Positions 27,047-36,388 are shown, numbered from the stretch's first letter. The stretch is DNA of 64,000 bases from CAVTWS01 sp963738445 (GCA_963738445.1 CAVTWS010000012.1:62001-126000); one strand, 5' to 3'. The notes: generated by a model not told the origin, from the sequence alone. Translations and numbers: made by a program.

Positions 27047-28486
27047 ATGGCCGAACGCCCCGCAGGCGGCGTGAACGTTGGGGGAAGCATGACCACGATC
27101 GAATCGAGCACGGAGTCAGGACCCGGAGCACCGCCGTGGCACCTCTCGGGCAAGCAGGCGCCGGTCTTCGACGAGGTGACGCTCACCGAGCTCGAGGTGA
27201 AGGGTTCCATCCCGAGCGACCTTCGCGGTCGCTACTTCCGCAACGGCCCCAACCCGCAGACCGGCGTGTCCCCCCATTGGTTCTTCGGCGACGGCATGCT
27301 CCACGGTGTCGAGCTGGCCGATGGGCGGGCCAACTGGTATCGCAATCGCTACATCCGCACCCCGTTGTACGCCAGCCCGGGGGCCGACCGCTTCGCCCTC
27401 GCCATGAACCACGAGACGTTCGCCATGGACTACCGCGTCACCACCGCCAACACGCACGTGATGGCGCACGCCGGGCGCATCTTGGCCGTCGAGGAAGCGG
27501 GCTTCCCCTATGAGATCAGCCCCCAGGTCGACACGATCGGACCCTGTGACTTCGACGGACGGCTGACCACGCCGATGACCGCGCATCCCAAGGTCTGCCC
27601 CCAGACCGGCGAAATGCTGTTCTTCGGCTACGGCTTCACGTCGCCGTACCTGACCTATCACCGAGTCGACGCGGCGGGTCTGCTCGTGCAGAGCGAACCG
27701 ATCACCATGGGGGGACCGACCATGGTGCACGACTTCGCCATCAGCCGGAACTACGCAATCTTCATGGACCTGCCCGCGGTGTTCGACATGGATCTCGCGA
27801 TTGCCGGCGACTCGATGCCGATCCGTTGGGACGACGCCTATCGGGCGCGCTTCGGCATCATGGCGCGGTCCGGAACCGACGCCGACGTCCGATGGTTCGA
27901 TGTCGATCCCTGCTACGTCTTTCACACGCTGAACGCGTATGAGGACGGGGATCGGGTGGTCGTCCACGGCTTCCGGGTCCCGGAGCTGTGGCGCTCCAAC
28001 TCCGATCTCGACCTGAACAACCCGGTCATGAACAACGAGGCCAACGGCCACCTCCACGAGTGGTCGTTCGACCTGACGACCGGCCGGGTCGAAGAGCGTC
28101 AGCTCGATGACCAGCCAGCCGACTTCCCCCGGTTGGCCGAGTCCCTCGTGGGTGACCACTTCCGATACGGGTACGCCATGGCGCTCATGTTCGGCGGCGA
28201 TCACGGCGAAGTCCTGAAGTTCGATTTCGCTGACGGTGCCGCCAAGACCGCCCATCAGTTCCCGTTCGGGCATCATCCGGGCGAGCCGTCGTTCGCGCCG
28301 GCCGAGAACCCAGCCAACGAGGACGACGGTTGGCTGCTGACGTTCGTGCTCGATGAGACCACCGACACGAGCTACCTGGCCGTGCTCGACGCGTCGGACC
28401 TCAGCGCCGACCCGGTGGCCGAGATCCATGTGCCGCGACGCATCCCCACCGGTTTCCATGGCAGCTGGATTCCCGACGCGACATGA
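27047..28486 (+). CDS. Carotenoid cleavage oxygenase (RPE65/CCD family)
   Basis: 479 residues from the ATG at 27047, which fits a leaderless promoter; ATG 27089 gives a shorter alternative. GRYFRNGPNPQTGVSPHWFF, GDGMLHGVELADGRANWYRN, TAHPKVCPQTGEMLFFGYGF, MVHDFAISRNYAIF and PTGFHGSWIPD mark the seven-bladed propeller and place the four iron-ligand histidines (TAHP, VHDF, VVHGF, GFHG). The family cleaves double bonds in carotenoids, apocarotenoids or stilbenes using Fe2+ and O2. The operon context (acyl-CoA synthetase, ABC transporter) suggests catabolism of an imported apocarotenoid or lignostilbene-like compound; making retinal for the heliorhodopsin 13 kb away is a second possibility. Confidence 0.9.
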   Translation: MAERPAGGVNVGGSMTTIESSTESGPGAPPWHLSGKQAPVFDEVTLTELEVKGSIPSDLRGRYFRNGPNPQTGVSPHWFFGDGMLHGVELADGRANWYRNRYIRTPLYASPGADRFALAMNHETFAMDYRVTTANTHVMAHAGRILAVEEAGFPYEISPQVDTIGPCDFDGRLTTPMTAHPKVCPQTGEMLFFGYGFTSPYLTYHRVDAAGLLVQSEPITMGGPTMVHDFAISRNYAIFMDLPAVFDMDLAIAGDSMPIRWDDAYRARFGIMARSGTDADVRWFDVDPCYVFHTLNAYEDGDRVVVHGFRVPELWRSNSDLDLNNPVMNNEANGHLHEWSFDLTTGRVEERQLDDQPADFPRLAESLVGDHFRYGYAMALMFGGDHGEVLKFDFADGAAKTAHQFPFGHHPGEPSFAPAENPANEDDGWLLTFVLDETTDTSYLAVLDASDLSADPVAEIHVPRRIPTGFHGSWIPDAT

Positions 28487-29079
28487 AGGAGCCGCTCACG
28501 CGCCACGTGATCGTGGCGACGGCACGGGCGGAGGTCGAGGCTGAGGGCGCCGGCCCACTTTCGCTTCGCGGAGTGGCTCGTTCCCTTGGTGTCAGCGCGC
28601 CGGCGTTGTACGACCACGTCGACTCGAAATCCGATCTGCTCCGAGCGATCGCCGAGGGTGGCTATGCCGATCTGGCCCTGTGCTTCGAGTCGTCACGCGG
28701 ACTCGGCCCGCTCGAGGCCATGGTCGAGAATGCTCGCCAGTACTTCGCTTTCGCCATGGCGCACCGTGAGCTCTTCTCGCTGATGTTCCGCTATCGGCCG
28801 GCCGCGATCGTGCTGAGCACCGACAACGAGCTGGCCGGTGCCACGCAGGCTTTCGACGCCAGCCTCGCTCACATCGTCGCGGCGCTCGATATGGGGCTCC
28901 TCGAACCTGGCGATCCTCTCGAGGTGGCGCTCGTGATGTGGTCGGCCGTGCACGGCGTCGCTACCGTCTGCCTGCTGGCTCCCGAGCTCAACACCGACGG
29001 CCGGTTGCTCGACCAGGTGATTCACGCGGTCCTTCGCGGCATGGGAGCCTCCGCTCCACCAGTCGGGGGGTCACGGTGA
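28483..29079 (+). CDS. TetR family regulator of carotenoid oxygenase operon
   Basis: 198 residues. The N-terminal DNA-binding domain has LSLRGVARSLGVSAPALYDH and VDSKSDLLRAIAEGG, a canonical TetR helix-turn-helix. The rest is helical with a WHG-like C-terminal domain, including VMWSAVHGVATVCLLAPEL. The ATG overlaps the stop of the oxygenase gene as ATGA, and its stop overlaps the ligase GTG as GTGA. It probably represses the operon by binding the site at 27011-27023, released by the substrate or a CoA derivative. Confidence 0.9.
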   Translation: MKEPLTRHVIVATARAEVEAEGAGPLSLRGVARSLGVSAPALYDHVDSKSDLLRAIAEGGYADLALCFESSRGLGPLEAMVENARQYFAFAMAHRELFSLMFRYRPAAIVLSTDNELAGATQAFDASLAHIVAALDMGLLEPGDPLEVALVMWSAVHGVATVCLLAPELNTDGRLLDQVIHAVLRGMGASAPPVGGSR

Positions 29080-30653
29080 CCGTAAAGCTCCTGACCGAGC
29101 TGGCGGCGGCGCGCGGCGAGGAAATGGCGCTGGTCGACTCGAGGGGATCGACATCCTTCGCGGAGCTGGCCGAACGGTCGACGCGCCTGCTCACCGCACT
29201 GTTGACCGCGGGTCTGCGCCCCGGGGACACGCTCGCCGTCGTGGCCGGCAACCAGAGCGAATACTTCGAGATCATGATGGCCTGTGCCCACGGCGGGATC
29301 GTCTACGTGCCGGTCAACTGGCACTGGGTCGCCGACGAGATCGCGTACGTCCTCGAGGATGCCGGCGCCCGGGCGCTGGTAGTCGATGCCCGCTTCATCG
29401 ACACGGCGAGCGACGCCATGCGACGGGCGCGCGCGGTGGACCTCGCCCTCCACGTGTCGATCGGCCTGGTCGACCCGCCGGCTCCGTTCACCGACTACGA
29501 GGCGCTCCTCGCGACCGGCTCGACGGAGGCGCCTGCGGACCAGTGGCTCGGTGGACCGATGTTCTATACGTCGGGGACGACAGGTCGACCCAAGGGCGTC
29601 GTCGGAGCGCTCACCGGCGCTCCCGATCTGCCGTCGGAGATCATGAGCCTGGTGGCCGCGGGGGCGAAGCAGTACGCGCCGCCCGGAGGTCGGTCGCTCC
29701 TGTGCGGGCCGATCTACCATTCCGCGCAGTGGGCATTCACGTTCCTGCCGCTGATCAACGGTTCGAGCGTGGTGATGCAGCAGTCGTCGGACCCGGCGGA
29801 GACCCTTGCCCTGATCGATCAGCATCGCATCACGAACGTGCACCTCGTGCCCACCCAGATGAAGCGCCTGCTCGCGTTGCCCGAGGCCACGCGCCGGCGT
29901 CTCACCAGCACGTCGCTCCAGGCCGTCTGGCACGGCGCGGCTCCGTGTCCACCCGTCGTGAAGCGCGGGCTCATCGACTGGTTGGGCCCGATCGTCTCGG
30001 AGTACTACGGGGCCACCGAGGGCGGGTTCGTGTCGACCATCTCAGCTGCCGATTGGCTCCGCAAGAGCGGGAGCGTCGGCCGCCCGCTCGACACGGTCGA
30101 TGTGGTCGTCGTGGGCGACGACGGTCCTGTCGCGACGGGCGACTCGGGCGTGATCTACGTCCGAAGTCGAATGGGCACGGACTTCTTGTATCACAACGAC
30201 GACGACAAGACCGCCAGCGCCCATTTGGAGCCCGGACTGTTCACCATGGGCGACGTGGGTTTCATCGACGACGAGGGATACTTGTGGCTCTCGGATCGGC
30301 GGATCGACATGATCATCTCGGGTGGGGTCAACATCTATCCGGCGGAGATCGAAGGCGTTCTCGCCGCGCACCCTGCGGTTGACGACGTCGCCGTGATCGG
30401 CGTTCCCGACGACGAGTGGGGCGAACAGGTCAAGGCCATCGTGGCGCCCGCCGACGGAATCGACATCGGCGATCAACCGGCGGCCGATGCGCTGGCGGCG
30501 GAACTGATCGACTATTGCCGTCAACGCCTGGCCGGGTACAAGGCTCCCCGTTCGGTCGATTTCATCGACGTGATACCTCGGACGGCCTCGGGCAAGATCG
30601 TGAAGGCGCCGTTGCGCGACCCGTTCTGGGCCGGCCACGATCGCCGGATCTGA
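29076..30653 (+). CDS. AMP-dependent acyl-CoA synthetase/ligase
   Basis: 525 residues starting at GTG in GTGA overlap with the TetR stop. Motif I is FYTSGTTGRPKGVV (AMP-binding). EYYGATEGG is the A5 aromatic/Glu motif, GDVGFIDDEGYLWLSDR is A7/A8 (ribose-binding Asp), and the catalytic Lys motif RTASGKIVKAPLRD closes the protein. It activates a carboxylic acid to its CoA thioester through an acyl-adenylate. The position between a carotenoid oxygenase and ABC ATPase genes suggests CoA activation of the imported or cleaved product. The gene ends TGATG, sharing two bases with the next start. Confidence 0.92.
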   Translation: MTVKLLTELAAARGEEMALVDSRGSTSFAELAERSTRLLTALLTAGLRPGDTLAVVAGNQSEYFEIMMACAHGGIVYVPVNWHWVADEIAYVLEDAGARALVVDARFIDTASDAMRRARAVDLALHVSIGLVDPPAPFTDYEALLATGSTEAPADQWLGGPMFYTSGTTGRPKGVVGALTGAPDLPSEIMSLVAAGAKQYAPPGGRSLLCGPIYHSAQWAFTFLPLINGSSVVMQQSSDPAETLALIDQHRITNVHLVPTQMKRLLALPEATRRRLTSTSLQAVWHGAAPCPPVVKRGLIDWLGPIVSEYYGATEGGFVSTISAADWLRKSGSVGRPLDTVDVVVVGDDGPVATGDSGVIYVRSRMGTDFLYHNDDDKTASAHLEPGLFTMGDVGFIDDEGYLWLSDRRIDMIISGGVNIYPAEIEGVLAAHPAVDDVAVIGVPDDEWGEQVKAIVAPADGIDIGDQPAADALAAELIDYCRQRLAGYKAPRSVDFIDVIPRTASGKIVKAPLRDPFWAGHDRRI

Positions 30654-31417
30654 TGGCCATGGACGCGTTGCTCGATGCCCGGGGGGTGACGGTGAGCTTC
30701 GGCGGGGTGTTGGCCAACGACGATGTCACCGTCGCGGTGCCGAGCGGCGGGTTCGTCGGGTTGATCGGACCGAACGGCGCCGGCAAGACCACCTTCATCG
30801 ATGCTCTCACTGGATTCGTACCACTCGGCGGCGGCGACATCTGGTTCGACGGCGCCTCGTTGAGCGGGTTGTCGCCCGCGCAGCGGGCGCGCCGCGGGCT
30901 GCTGCGCACCTTCCAGTCGCTCGAGTTGTTCGACGACTTGACGGTGGAACAGAACTGCTACGCGGCTGCCGAACAGCCTCGACGTCGCGATCTGATCCTC
31001 GACATGGTGAGACCACGCCGGCCGTCACCAGCGATCGAGCAGGTTGAGTGGGCGATGAGCGTGGTCGGCGTCGAGGGCCTGCGCCTCGAGCGACCCCTCG
31101 ACCTGTCGCACGGCACGCGCAAACTGGTCGGCCTGGCCCGGGTGTTGGCGGCACGGCCCCGGCTGGTCCTGCTCGACGAACCGGCCGCAGGACTGGACAC
31201 CACCGAGAGCCGGGAGCTCGGACGACGGCTGCGGTTGCTCATTGATGAGGGCATGTCGGTGCTGCTGGTCGACCACGACATGGGCCTGGTTCTTTCGGTG
31301 TGCGACTCGGTCTACGTGTTGGATTTCGGTCAGGTGATCGCGCACGGTGAGCCGAACGAGATCCGACGAGACCCTGCGGTGGTGGCCGCCTACCTCGGTC
31401 GTGAGGGCGGATCGTGA
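30653..31417 (+). CDS. livG: ABC transporter ATP-binding protein, LivG-like
   Basis: 254 residues. Walker A is GPNGAGKTTFID, followed by QRARRGLLRTFQSLELFDDL (Q-loop and LivG-type RTFQ). The signature motif is LSHGTRKL rather than LSGGQ, as is common in LivG. Walker B is RLVLLDEPAAGLD and the H-loop is VDHDMG. The start shares TGATG with the ligase stop. It should pair with the LivF-like ATPase downstream and energise the fused permease at 23579-25513 on the other side of the divergent promoter. Confidence 0.92.
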   Translation: MAMDALLDARGVTVSFGGVLANDDVTVAVPSGGFVGLIGPNGAGKTTFIDALTGFVPLGGGDIWFDGASLSGLSPAQRARRGLLRTFQSLELFDDLTVEQNCYAAAEQPRRRDLILDMVRPRRPSPAIEQVEWAMSVVGVEGLRLERPLDLSHGTRKLVGLARVLAARPRLVLLDEPAAGLDTTESRELGRRLRLLIDEGMSVLLVDHDMGLVLSVCDSVYVLDFGQVIAHGEPNEIRRDPAVVAAYLGREGGS

Positions 31418-31433
31418 GCAACGAGGCCGACCG

Positions 31434-32171
31434 GTGACCTCGGATGTCGTGGTCGAGGTCCGAGGTCTCGCCGCCGGCTATGGCGGTGTTGCGGTGATCC
31501 GTGACGTCGACCTTCGGGTCGGGGCCGGTGAGGTGGTTGCGTTGCTCGGCCCGAACGGAGCCGGCAAGACAACGACGCTGTTGGCACTGTCGGGCTTGGT
31601 CGACGCGCTGGCCGGAACGGTGTCGGTGTTGGGCCGACCCGTCGACTCCCGGTCGCCGCACCGGCAGGCCCGGCGCGGGTTGGCTCATGTGGCCGAGGAC
31701 CGATCGCTGTTCTTCGAACTGACGGTGCGTGAGAACCTACGCCTGGGACTGTCGGGGTCGCGGCGGCAACGCGTCGCGGCGACGGACCGGGTGGTCGCGT
31801 TTCTTCCCGCTCTCGCTCACCTGATGGATCGCCGGGTCGGCCTCTTGTCGGGTGGTGAGCAGCAGATGTTGGCGCTGGGGCGAGCGATCGCGTCGGAGCC
31901 TCATTGCTTGCTCGTCGACGAGATGAGTTTGGGCTTGGCCCCGATCGTCGTCGAGCAACTGTTGCCGGTGGTGCGCGACATCGCCGACTCGACCGGCTGC
32001 GGCGTGGTGATCGTCGAGCAGCACGTCCATCTGGCACTCGAGATCGCCGACCGGGCGTACGTGATGAACCATGGCAACGTGGTCGCCCACGGTTCGGCCT
32101 CCCAGATCGCCGCGGACCGAGCGCTGCTCGAATCGAGCTACCTCGGTCACACCGACGATCTCGACTCGTAG
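31434..32171 (+). CDS. livF: ABC transporter ATP-binding protein, LivF-like
   Basis: 245 residues from GTG 31434. Walker A is GPNGAGKTTTLLALSG, Q-loop region LAHVAEDRSLFFELTVREN, signature LLSGGEQQMLALGRAI, Walker B LLVDEMSLGLAP, and H-loop VEQHVHLAL. The EDRxxF and GLAP motifs are typical of LivF. It follows LivG by 16 bases. With LivG, the fused permease and the lipoprotein it completes a five-component importer split over two divergent transcripts. Confidence 0.92.
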   Translation: MTSDVVVEVRGLAAGYGGVAVIRDVDLRVGAGEVVALLGPNGAGKTTTLLALSGLVDALAGTVSVLGRPVDSRSPHRQARRGLAHVAEDRSLFFELTVRENLRLGLSGSRRQRVAATDRVVAFLPALAHLMDRRVGLLSGGEQQMLALGRAIASEPHCLLVDEMSLGLAPIVVEQLLPVVRDIADSTGCGVVIVEQHVHLALEIADRAYVMNHGNVVAHGSASQIAADRALLESSYLGHTDDLDS

Positions 32172-32252
32172 TCGACGCCGCCGTCGGTTGGTCATCTCGA
32201 ACATCTGGCGTAGCCGCCCGGCGGAATGCTCGTGGCAGTAGTTTGCTTCACC

Positions 32253-34420
32253 ATGGTCGATACCGCGGAAGTCCTTCTGCCGGGTCTGCCATGCCGCCTG
32301 CCCGATCGAGGTCGAGGTCGATGGCGGGAAGCAGGTGCTCAGCGTCAGCGCGGATCGCTCCGACCGGCTCTTCGGCGGTTACACCTGCATCAAGGGGCGT
32401 CAGCTGGGGGATCAGCATCACCATTCCGACCGGATCCGCTCCTCGCTGCGCCGGGCGGGGCAGGGATTCGAGCCCATCCCCTCCGCAATCGCTCTCGACG
32501 AGATCGCCGCCGCCATCGATCGCGTCGTGGCCGAGCACGGCCCGCGTTCGGTGGCCAGCTACACCGGTACCGGCGCATTCCAGAACTCGACGTCGGTACC
32601 GGTGACGGCGGCTTGGCATGCAGGGTTCGGTTCTCCGTCGTTCTACACCTCGATCACGATCGACCAACCGGCTCACCGCGCCGCCGGGCTGCGGATGGGG
32701 ACGTGGGAAGCGGGCTGGGACAACTTCACCGACGCCGACGTCTCCCTGGCTGTCGGGTACAACCCCCTGGTGTCGAGCTACGGCCCCGCCGGCGGTCTGC
32801 AGGGCACCAACCCGTTCGTCGCGCTACGCCGGGCTCGCGACCGCGGTCTGAAGCTGATCGTCATCGATCCGCGTCGCACCGAACTGGCCGCGGCTGCGGA
32901 TCTCTGGCTCCAGGTCCAGCCGGGAGAGGACCCCACGCTCCTCGCCGGGATGATCCGTCACATACTCGCTCTCGATCTGCACGCCCGGGCCTTCTGCGAC
33001 CGGCATGTCGACGGAGTCGAGGCGCTCGGTGCCGCGGTGGACGGGTTCACCCCCGACTACGTGGCGGCACGGGCGCGGGTTCCCGCCGCCGACGTCGTCG
33101 CGGCCGCAGAGCTGTTCGCGGCCGGTCCACGGGGCTCAGCCGGAACTGGAACCGGTCCGAACATGGCGCCGCATTCGATGCTCACCGAACACCTGACGTT
33201 GGCCTTGAACGTGCTGTGCGGGCGGGTCCGGCGCGCCGGTGACGTGCTGGAGTGCGGCAGCTTCCTCCTCCCGGGCGACACTCGCCGGGCCAGGGTGGTG
33301 GCACCTCGTGATCCGTCGCCGGGGGCCCCACATCGCGTGGGTGGCCTCTCGGGGATGCCCGGCGAGATGCTCACCAACCGTCTGGCCGACGAGATCCTCC
33401 AACCGGGCGACGGCCAGGTCCGCGTCTTGATCGTTTCCGGCGGCAACCCGGTCGTGGCGTTCCCCGACCAGGCCAAGACCGAGGCGGCGCTCGATGCCCT
33501 CGAGCTTCTGGTGGTGATCGACCCGAGGATGACGCCGACCGCGCAGCGAGCGCACTACGTGATCGCGCCGCGCCTCGAGCTGGAACGCGCCGACGTGCCC
33601 CACATCATGGACAGCCGGTTTCCTGCGCCGTACAGCAACTACACGCCGGCCGTGCTCGACACCGACGACGACCTGCTCGCTGAGTGGGAGGTGTTCGCAG
33701 GGATAGCGGCGCGCAACGGCACCGAGATCGTCCTGCCCGGCGGACGTGTCCCGCATGCCGGCGGCGTTCTCGCCGCGGACCTGGATGACGATGCAATCCT
33801 CGATCTCGTGTACGCCGACGCTCGGCTGCCCATGGGCGAGATCCGCAACAGCCGCGGTGTGATCCACGACGACCGGCATGTCCTCGTGGTGGCCGCCGGG
33901 CCCGAGGATCTCGCCCGCTTCTCGCTCGCCCCGGCCGACGTCGTTGCTGAGCTGGCCCAGGTGCGGCGCGAGGCGAGCGGTGCGGAGGTGCTCGACGGCT
34001 ACGTCGGCGGTCAGTTCCCGTTCCGACTCGTGAGCCGCCGGATGAGACACGTCGTGAACTCTTTCGGGCGTGAGCTTCCCGCGCTCGGGTCGGATCGGGA
34101 CCACGAATCCGGCGTACATGCACCCCGATGATCTCGAACGACTGGGGGTGGCCGATGGCGAGCTGGTGTTGATCGAGTCCCCCCACGGTGCGGTCGTCGG
34201 TGTCGCGGCAGCTGCGGGAGACGTCAAGGTCGGCGTCGTGTCGATGTCGCATTCCTGGGGCGGTTCATCCGCCGACCACGATGTGCGCGGTCAGGGCGTG
34301 GCGACCAATCGACTCGTCTCCACCGACGACGGCTTCGATCCGATCACCGGTATGGCCGTGCAGAGCGCGATCCCGGTGCGCGTGAGCGCGTCCGGTCTCG
34401 AGCAACTCGGAGGGTCGTAG
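32253..34420 (+). CDS. Molybdopterin (bis-MGD) oxidoreductase (two frameshifts)
   Basis: About 722 residues. Reading into the +1 frame after the first six codons gives VFCRVCHAACPIEVEV and later GGYTCIKGR, the CxxCxxxC...C ligands for the N-terminal [4Fe-4S] cluster of DMSO-reductase family enzymes. Next come ASYTGTGAFQNSTS, DVSLAVGYNPLVSS, LKLIVIDPRRTELAAAADLW and LIVSGGNPVVAFPDQ. After a frame change near 34075 the C-terminal cofactor domain is NPAYMHPDDLERLGVADGEL and SMSHSWGGSSADHDVRGQG. Such enzymes act as formate dehydrogenases, oxidoreductases or hydroxylating enzymes; no Sec or obvious Cys ligand was identified. Start is ATG 32253. Confidence 0.8.
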
Positions 34421-34509
34421 TCTCCCGATGCACGCCGAGTGCCGATGAGGGCCTGTCGTGCCCGAGGTGATCCAGCGCGTGCGCCCTCCCCCTACTGCCT
34501 GTTGGTGTG

Positions 34510-34910
34510 TCAACTGCTCTCGAACGTCCAGCGGCGATTGGCCTCGCCGGGAAACAGCCGTCCGAATCGGAGGCCGGGGAAGTGCGAAGCGGCGGCGACC
34601 GCGGCGCCGCCCTCGAGCTCTCGGGCGTAGGCCTCCCGCACGCGGTTGGCGAGCTCCTGGTCGTGGTCGACGAGCATGTTGAAGTCGTCATCCATCAACT
34701 CGAGCGGGCAGTGCACGATGTCGCCGAGCATCAGCGCCCGTGCCGGACCGTCGGAGACCACGACCACACTGCTTCCCGGCGTGTGGCCGGCGGCCAGCCG
34801 GACGTCGACCCCGGGGGCGATCGACCGATCGGCCTCCCAGGTCTCGATGCGGTCGAGCACAGGAGCCAGTCTCTCCGCCGCCGGGATCGCTCCGAAGAGC
34901 GTACTGGGTA
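34510..34910 (-). pseudogene. MBL-fold hydrolase, 5' half deleted
   Basis: The C-terminal part of a metallo-beta-lactamase-fold enzyme: RLAPVLDRIETW, GVDVRLAAGHTPGSSVVVV (a metal-ligand His), LMLGDIVHCPLELMDD (bridging Asp and His) and a C-terminal helix region. The N-terminal HxHxDH motif and first 150 or so residues are absent. The frame runs open to about 34910, where sequence belonging to the divergent D-aminoacylase gene begins. Members act as lactonases or thioesterase-like hydrolases. Without HxHxDH the remnant cannot bind its zinc pair. Confidence 0.75.
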
Positions 34911-35228
34911 CGTGAGCGGGGTCTGATCGGGCTCGAGGAAGCCGTGCAGATGATCACCTCCCGCCCGGCCGACATCTTCCGCTTGCACGACCGCGGGCGC
35001 CTCGCTCCGGGGCTCGCGGCGGACATCACGGTGTTCGACGCCGACACCGTGGCTCCAGCTCGGCCGTACGTGGTGCAGGACCTCCCCGGTGGTGCCCGAC
35101 GGATCGAGCAGCGGTCCACCGGCATCGAGGCCACGGTGGTCAACGGCCGAGTGCTCACCTTCGGCGGCGAGGCCACCGATGAGCGCCCCGGCCGCCTGCT
35201 CCGAGCCCCGGGCGTCGACATCTCCTGA
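34905..35228 (+). pseudogene. D-aminoacylase/amidohydrolase-3 C-terminal fragment
   Basis: About 105 residues: RERGLIGLEEAVQMITSRPA, FRLHDRGRLAPGLAADITVF and ATVVNGRVLTFGGEAT, the C-terminal beta-sandwich and last helix of N-acyl-D-amino-acid deacylase-like amidohydrolases. The metal-binding barrel (about 450 residues) is missing. There is no start codon with a ribosome-binding site. It abuts the 5'-truncated MBL gene head to head, as if one deletion removed both 5' halves and the shared promoter region. Confidence 0.75.
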
Positions 35229-35261
35229 GCGTCGTGCCGACGAAGGATCAGCGGCGAGGTG

Positions 35262-36284
35262 TCACCGCCGCCGGAGCCGACGATCGACGATGGCGGGGGC
35301 GCGGAACCCTGAGTCGCCGGGCGTGAAGTTGCTTCCCGGTGGAGCGATCTTGTCGATGCGATCGAGAAGGTCCCCGCTCAAGTGCACCTCGGCGGCGCCG
35401 AGCTGGCTCTCGAGGTGCTCCATCGTGCGTGGTCCGATGATGGCCGCGGTGATCGCCGGGTGGTTGAGCGCGAAGGCGAGTGAGAGGTGGATGAGCGAGA
35501 GGCCGGCTTCCTCGGCGAGAAGGGTCAGGTCCTCGACGGCGTCGAGCTTGCTCTGGTTGTCCGGGGTCGACAGGTCGTATCGGCTGGGCACACGGTTGGC
35601 CCGGGAGCTCTCCATCTCCTGCATGCCCTTGCGCCACCGACCGGACAGCCATCCCCCTCCGAGCGGGCCCCAGCAGATGACGCCCATGCCGTAGCGCTGA
35701 CAGGTGGGCAGCGCCTCAGTCTCGATGCCGCGGTAGATGACCGAATACGGCGGTTGCTCGCACACGAACCGCTCCAGATTTCGCCGTTCGGCCACCCACT
35801 GAGCTTCGACGATGGCCGACGGCGGGTAGGTGGAGCTGCCGAGGTACCGCACCTTGCCGGCCCGGACGAGGTCGGTCAGCGCTCCGAGCGTCTCCTCGTG
35901 GGTGGTCGCTTCGTCGAGACGGTGGATCTGGAACAGGTCGATGTAGTCCGTGCCGAGCCGACGGAGGCTGTCCTCGCACGCCCGCATGATCCACCGGCGC
36001 GAGGAACCCTGCATGTTCGGGTCCGCGCCCATGGGCATGTGGCACTTGGTGGCCAGCACCAGATTGTCTCGGCGGCCGCGCAACGCCTGGGCCAGGATCT
36101 CCTCGGACTCGCCGCGGCTGTAGACGTCAGCGGTGTCGATGAAGTTGATGCCGGCGTCGAGGGCGGCGTGGGTGATGCGGGTGCAGTCGTCGTGGTCGGT
36201 GTTGCCCCACGCGCCGAACATCATCGCCCCGAGGCAGAGCTCGCTCACCTTCAGGCCCGTCTGGCCGAGAGTCCGGTAGTCCAT
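35262..36284 (-). CDS. Aldo/keto reductase
   Basis: 340 residues, intact, starting MDYRTLGQTGLKVSELCLGA. The (beta/alpha)8 AKR tetrad is visible: Asp and Tyr in GINFIDTADVYSRGESEEIL, Lys in LVLATKCHMP and His in YIDLFQIHRLD. NADPH-binding residues lie in the C-terminal part (SLAFALNHPAITAAIIGPRT). It resembles the Kv-beta-like AKR subfamily that reduces aldehydes, ketones or sugars. Its context is a mixed degradation island and the substrate is unknown. Confidence 0.92.
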   Translation of the reverse strand: MDYRTLGQTGLKVSELCLGAMMFGAWGNTDHDDCTRITHAALDAGINFIDTADVYSRGESEEILAQALRGRRDNLVLATKCHMPMGADPNMQGSSRRWIMRACEDSLRRLGTDYIDLFQIHRLDEATTHEETLGALTDLVRAGKVRYLGSSTYPPSAIVEAQWVAERRNLERFVCEQPPYSVIYRGIETEALPTCQRYGMGVICWGPLGGGWLSGRWRKGMQEMESSRANRVPSRYDLSTPDNQSKLDAVEDLTLLAEEAGLSLIHLSLAFALNHPAITAAIIGPRTMEHLESQLGAAEVHLSGDLLDRIDKIAPPGSNFTPGDSGFRAPAIVDRRLRRR

Positions 36285-36388
36285 GCGCCGAGCGTACGAG
36301 GGTTCCCGAGGAGCGATCCGGCGCCGGCGTCCAACTGAGGATCACACCGGACCTGCACGATGCGGCGCGGGGAGGTGCTCCCGGGGCG

